DNA from: an uncultured Clostridia bacterium
GTDB taxonomy: Bacteria > Bacillota > Clostridia > UBA1381
NCBI GenBank assembly: GCA_944390495.1
Contig: CALXQE010000055.1
Location: 1-35,471 of the forward strand
Direction of reading: 5' to 3'
DNA: 35,471 bases
Shown here piece after piece: positions 32,655 through 35,471 of this stretch (position 1 is its first letter; each line of letters begins with the position of its first letter). The position numbers and the translations under genes were made by a program. Under the pieces are notes generated by a model. The model was not told the origin of the DNA, did not search any database, and saw nothing but the letters and a program-made list of their open reading frames with translations.

Positions 32655-32858
32655 ATGAAAGTAACAGAGCTAAGAGATTTATCAACAGCTGAATTGGAAG
32701 AAAAGCTTACAGAATGTAAGCAGGAACTATTCAACTTGAGATTTCAGCATGCTATACACCAGCTGGAAAACCCGAAGAGAATCAGTGATGTAAAGAAGAC
32801 TATCGCTCGTATTTTAACCATCATTCATGAAAGAGAATTGCAAGGCAGTGCAATGTAA
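32655..32858 (+). CDS. rpmC: 50S ribosomal protein L29
   Basis: 67 residues, two long helices ([39 protein letters not shown]). L29 lies at the tunnel exit beside L23. It follows rplP by two bases; the best ribosome site (GAGG) is inside the rplP end. Confidence 0.98.
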   Translation: MKVTELRDLSTAELEEKLTECKQELFNLRFQHAIHQLENPKRISDVKKTIARILTIIHERELQGSAM

Positions 32859-32908
32859 TTGAGCAGATAGAAGATAAATGAGAAATGTGCGGAAGGAGGC
32901 ACTTATCT

Positions 32909-33166
32909 GTGGAAGAGAGAAACAGACGTAAGGTTAAGATCGGTAAAGTAATCAGCAACAAAATGGACAAGACAGTTGTAGTTGCTATCGAAGAAAATAA
33001 AAAGCATCCGCTTTACGGTAAGATTGTTAAGAACACTTACAAGCTTAAAGCGCATGATGAAGAAAACGTATGCTCTATCGGTGACAAGGTAAAGGTTATG
33101 GAAACAAGACCATTGTCAAAGGATAAGAGATGGAGACTCGTTGAAATAGTAGAAAAAGTTAAGTAA
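32909..33166 (+). CDS. rpsQ: 30S ribosomal protein S17 (GTG start)
   Basis: 85 residues from a GTG at 32909. The longer frame from an ATG at 32885 is rejected because AAGGAGG (32893-32899) would then lie inside the gene, whereas it stands nine bases before the GTG and the protein then begins like normal S17 ([28 protein letters not shown]). S17 is a primary 16S rRNA-binding OB-fold protein. Confidence 0.96.
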   Translation: MEERNRRKVKIGKVISNKMDKTVVVAIEENKKHPLYGKIVKNTYKLKAHDEENVCSIGDKVKVMETRPLSKDKRWRLVEIVEKVK

Positions 33167-33196
33167 TTAGCGTTTTCCCGGAAGGAGGAAGTTTTA

Positions 33197-33565
33197 ATGA
33201 TTCAACAACAAACACTTTTAAAAGTGGCTGATAATACTGGCGCTAAGGAAGTTATGTGTATCCGAGTTATGGGCGGCAGCAAGAAAAGATATGCAGCAGT
33301 TGGCGACGAAATCATTTGCAGTGTCAAGAAGGCAACACCGGGCGGCGTTGTAAAGAAAGGTGACGTTGTAAAGGCTGTTGTAGTCAGAACAGTTAAAGAG
33401 TCAAAGCGTGCTGATGGTTCATACATCAGATTTGATGAGAACGCAGCAGTTATCGTAAGAGATGACAAAAACCCGAGAGGTACTCGTATTTTTGGCCCTG
33501 TTGCAAGAGAGCTTAGAGATAAAGAGTACATGAAGATACTATCATTGGCTCCGGAAGTTCTTTAA
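33197..33565 (+). CDS. rplN: 50S ribosomal protein L14
   Basis: 122 residues, standard length ([59 protein letters not shown]). It forms an intersubunit bridge and is a target of the silencing factor RsfS. Ribosome site GGAAGGAGG. Confidence 0.99.
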   Translation: MIQQQTLLKVADNTGAKEVMCIRVMGGSKKRYAAVGDEIICSVKKATPGGVVKKGDVVKAVVVRTVKESKRADGSYIRFDENAAVIVRDDKNPRGTRIFGPVARELRDKEYMKILSLAPEVL

Positions 33566-33586
33566 TTAAGGAGGATAATTGATACA

Positions 33587-33910
33587 ATGAAAAAGATGCA
33601 TGTTAAAAGAGGCGACACTGTAAAGGTTATCGCCGGTAAAGATAAGGGCAAAGAGGGCAAGATCATTGCTGCTATGCCGGCAGAAGGAAAAGTTATCGTT
33701 GAAGGCGTTGCTGTTGCAAAGAGACATCAGAAAGCAAGAGTACAAGGTCAGGAAAGCGGTATAATCCACAAGGAAATGCCGGTTGACGCATCAAATGTAA
33801 TGAGAGTTTGCTCAAAGTGCGGAAAAGCTGCAAGAACCGGTGTTAAGGTTTTTGAAGACGGCTCAAAGGTAAGATACTGCAAGAAGTGCAATGCAGAGCT
33901 TAACGATTAA
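33587..33910 (+). CDS. rplX: 50S ribosomal protein L24 with zinc-finger-like cysteines
   Basis: 107 residues. The KOW motif is near the N-terminus ([19 protein letters not shown]). The C-terminal part has [11 protein letters not shown] and YCKKCNAE, four cysteines in paired CxxC arrangement that could bind zinc, a form found in part of the L24 family. L24 starts assembly of the 50S subunit. Confidence 0.98.
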   Translation: MKKMHVKRGDTVKVIAGKDKGKEGKIIAAMPAEGKVIVEGVAVAKRHQKARVQGQESGIIHKEMPVDASNVMRVCSKCGKAARTGVKVFEDGSKVRYCKKCNAELND

Positions 33911-33936
33911 TATTCGAGAGGAGGAAGATTTTGACA

Positions 33937-34476
33937 ATGAGTAGAATGCAAGATAAGTATAATAAAGAAGTTGCACCGGCTCTAATGGAGAAGTTCGGTT
34001 ACAAAAGTACAATGCAAATCCCTAAGCTCGACAAGATCGTTATAAATATCGGTATGGGTGAAGCTAAGGACAACCCAAAGGCTATTGAAGCTGCCTGCGG
34101 AGATTTGGCTGCTATCACAGGTCAAAAGCCTATGGTAACAAAAGCTAAGAAGTCAGTAGCTAACTTCAAGCTTAGAGAAGGAATGAACATCGGCTGTAAG
34201 GTAACATTAAGAGCTGATAAAATGTATGAATTCCTTGATAGATTTTTCAATGTTGCATTGCCAAGAGTACGAGATTTCAGAGGTATAAATCCTAATGGTT
34301 TCGACGGCAGAGGCAACTACAGTGTCGGAATCAAGGAACAGCTTATATTCCCTGAAATTGACTATGATAAGATCGACAAGATCAGAGGTATGGACATAAA
34401 CATTGTTACTACTGCAAAGACAGATGAAGAAGCTCGTGAACTTTTAAAGATGATGGGCGCTCCGTTTCGTTCATAG
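33937..34476 (+). CDS. rplE: 50S ribosomal protein L5
   Basis: 179 residues from the ATG at 33937, giving the usual [14 protein letters not shown] opening. A TTG two codons upstream (33931) is better spaced from GGAGG (6 bases, against 12 for the ATG), so it cannot be excluded; the neighbouring rplX also has a 12-base spacing. L5 binds 5S rRNA and contacts P-site tRNA ([38 protein letters not shown]). Confidence 0.97.
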   Translation: MSRMQDKYNKEVAPALMEKFGYKSTMQIPKLDKIVINIGMGEAKDNPKAIEAACGDLAAITGQKPMVTKAKKSVANFKLREGMNIGCKVTLRADKMYEFLDRFFNVALPRVRDFRGINPNGFDGRGNYSVGIKEQLIFPEIDYDKIDKIRGMDINIVTTAKTDEEARELLKMMGAPFRS

Positions 34477-34496
34477 TTGATAAGGAGGATTTAACA

Positions 34497-34682
34497 ATGG
34501 CAAGAAAAGCAATGGTTTTAAAACAGCAGAGAAAGCCGAAGTACTCAACTCAGGCTTACACAAGATGTAAGATTTGTGGAAGACCACATGCGTACTTGAG
34601 AAAGTTCGGTATTTGCCGTATATGCTTCAGAGAATTGGCTTACAAAGGTCAGATTCCTGGCGTAAGAAAAGCAAGCTGGTAA
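34497..34682 (+). CDS. rpsN: 30S ribosomal protein S14, zinc type
   Basis: 61 residues, the short zinc-binding form (type Z). Cysteines C24-x2-C27 and C40-x2-C43 ([17 protein letters not shown]) hold one zinc. Organisms with this form often have a longer zinc-free paralogue used in zinc starvation; none is in this window. Ribosome site AAGGAGG. Confidence 0.98.
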   Translation: MARKAMVLKQQRKPKYSTQAYTRCKICGRPHAYLRKFGICRICFRELAYKGQIPGVRKASW

Positions 34683-34690
34683 AAATCATG

Positions 34691-34704
34691 TCCCAAAGGG
34701 GACT
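34691..34704 (+). other. Hairpin in the rpsN-rpsH gap
   Basis: GTCCC-AAAG-GGGAC, or alternatively CCAAAG-GGGA-CTTTGG shifted by three bases, in an 85-base gap. No T run follows. Confidence 0.45.
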
Positions 34705-34767
34705 TTGGTTTGTAGATATAAGATAGAGTACGAATTCTTTTACAGATTTCGGAAGGAGGTAAAATAA

Positions 34768-35166
34768 ATGCAAATAACTGATCCTATCGCAGATTTGCTT
34801 ACAAGAATCAGAAATGCAAGCTCATCAAAGCACGAGACAGTTGATGTTCCCGCTTCAAACATGAAGAAGGCGATCGTTGAAATCCTTAACAATGAGGGTT
34901 ATATAAACGGCTACCAGGTAATCGAGGACGGTAAGCAGGGTGTTATCAGAATCACTTTGAAGTACGGACCGAACAAGGAAAGAGTTATCAGCGGTCTAAA
35001 GAGAGTATCAAAGCCTGGTCTTAGATTTTACGCAAGCGTTGACGAGCTTCCGAGAGTATTGAAGGGTCTTGGTATAGCAATCGTTTCAACATCAAAGGGT
35101 ATAATGACAGACAAGGAAGCAAGAAAGCAGCACATTGGCGGCGAAGTTCTTGCATTCGTTTGGTAA
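34768..35166 (+). CDS. rpsH: 30S ribosomal protein S8
   Basis: 132 residues ([59 protein letters not shown]). S8 binds the central domain of 16S rRNA and in Escherichia coli represses the spc operon. Strong GGAAGGAGGT ribosome site. Confidence 0.99.
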   Translation: MQITDPIADLLTRIRNASSSKHETVDVPASNMKKAIVEILNNEGYINGYQVIEDGKQGVIRITLKYGPNKERVISGLKRVSKPGLRFYASVDELPRVLKGLGIAIVSTSKGIMTDKEARKQHIGGEVLAFVW

Positions 35167-35191
35167 TATAAATTAAAAAGTAACTGAAAAC

Positions 35192-35206
35192 CTGTCACAT
35201 AGACAG
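35192..35206 (+). other. Hairpin in the rpsH-rplF gap
   Basis: A perfect 5-bp stem CTGTC-ACATA-GACAG in a 71-base gap, without T run. Confidence 0.4.
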
Positions 35207-35237
35207 AGTAAATTTAAGTTAAGGAGGACAAAACCCT

Positions 35238-35471
35238 ATGTCAAGAATAGGTAAACTACCAATCACTGTTCCTGCCGGAGTAGAGGTAAAGATCAGTGAT
35301 ACAAATGAAATCACAGTTAAGGGTAAGAACGGAACACTTACAAGACAGCTTCATCCTGATATGATCGTTAAGATGGCAGATGGAGTTATCACCGTAGAGC
35401 GTCCGTCAGAAAATAAAATGCATAAGTCATTGCATGGTCTTACAAGAACACTTGTAAACAACATGGTTGTT
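35238..35471 (+). CDS. rplF: 50S ribosomal protein L6, 3' end cut by window edge
   Basis: The first 78 codons are present (MSRIGKLPITVPAGVEVKI, EITVKGKNGTLTRQL), with AAGGAGG ten bases before the ATG. L6 lies near the factor-binding site of the 50S. The frame is open to the right edge. Confidence 0.97.
   Translation, partial: MSRIGKLPITVPAGVEVKISDTNEITVKGKNGTLTRQLHPDMIVKMADGVITVERPSENKMHKSLHGLTRTLVNNMVV

Noticed and set aside
32885-32908. Upstream ATG start for rpsQ
   Set aside because: It would place the strong ribosome site inside the gene and add residues unlike S17.

Overview
The window is a stretch of chromosome from a low-GC, Gram-positive anaerobe of the class Clostridia. The evidence for this is strong GGAGG ribosome binding sites before nearly every gene, near-consensus sigma-A promoters, a HydF maturase (which implies an [FeFe]-hydrogenase elsewhere in the genome), a GerMN-domain protein of spore-formers, SLH and copper-amine-oxidase-like stalk domains on secreted proteins, a propeptide-type PurF, a CdaA/CdaR pair and a zinc-type S14. 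No tRNA, rRNA, insertion sequence, CRISPR array or clear prophage is present. The first gene, cut by the left edge, is the tail of an endolysin-like amidase.

Layout. 1-3.9 kb: cell-surface genes (amidase tail, a secreted stalk/DUF5050 protein, a small Cys-rich gene that looks truncated, and an SLH protein fused to a PstS-like solute-binding domain). 4-8 kb, minus strand: a probable three-gene run of secreted polysaccharide deacetylase, an unusual activator made of a methionine-synthase-activation-like domain plus an ASKHA/DUF4445 ATPase, and a MATE exporter. 8.2-12.5 kb, plus strand: purF, a purF paralogue lacking the glutaminase cysteine, and a second MATE exporter. 12.5-15 kb, minus strand: hydF and a secreted stalk/cohesin-like protein with an 18-bp tandem repeat coding its tail. 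15.1-18.1 kb, plus strand: cdaA-cdaR-hslO (c-di-AMP synthesis and a redox chaperone). 18.1-19 kb, minus strand: TSCPD and GerMN proteins. 19.1-20.5 kb: a transaldolase-like gene (plus) and a flavoprotein (minus).

20.5-23.3 kb, plus strand: a [2Fe-2S] BFD-like ferredoxin followed by an 850-residue protein that joins a TetM/EF-G-type ribosomal GTPase to a YacP/Rae1-type NYN ribonuclease. This is the most striking gene here, because both halves are expected to act at the ribosome. Its promoter shares an inverted repeat with the divergent flavoprotein gene. 23.3-25.8 kb, minus strand: a sugar (KDG-type) kinase and a subtilisin-like protease. 25.9-27.4 kb, plus strand: a small DUF6472 protein and a Y-family DNA polymerase.

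27.5 kb to the right edge, plus strand: the S10-spc ribosomal protein cluster in standard order (rpsJ, rplC, rplD, rplW, rplB, rpsS, rplV, rpsC, rplP, rpmC, rpsQ, rplN, rplX, rplE, rpsN, rpsH, rplF cut by the edge). It is preceded by a leader of about 230 bases that ends in an intrinsic terminator with a visible competing arm, which suggests transcription attenuation. Several unusually long gaps inside the cluster hold hairpins.
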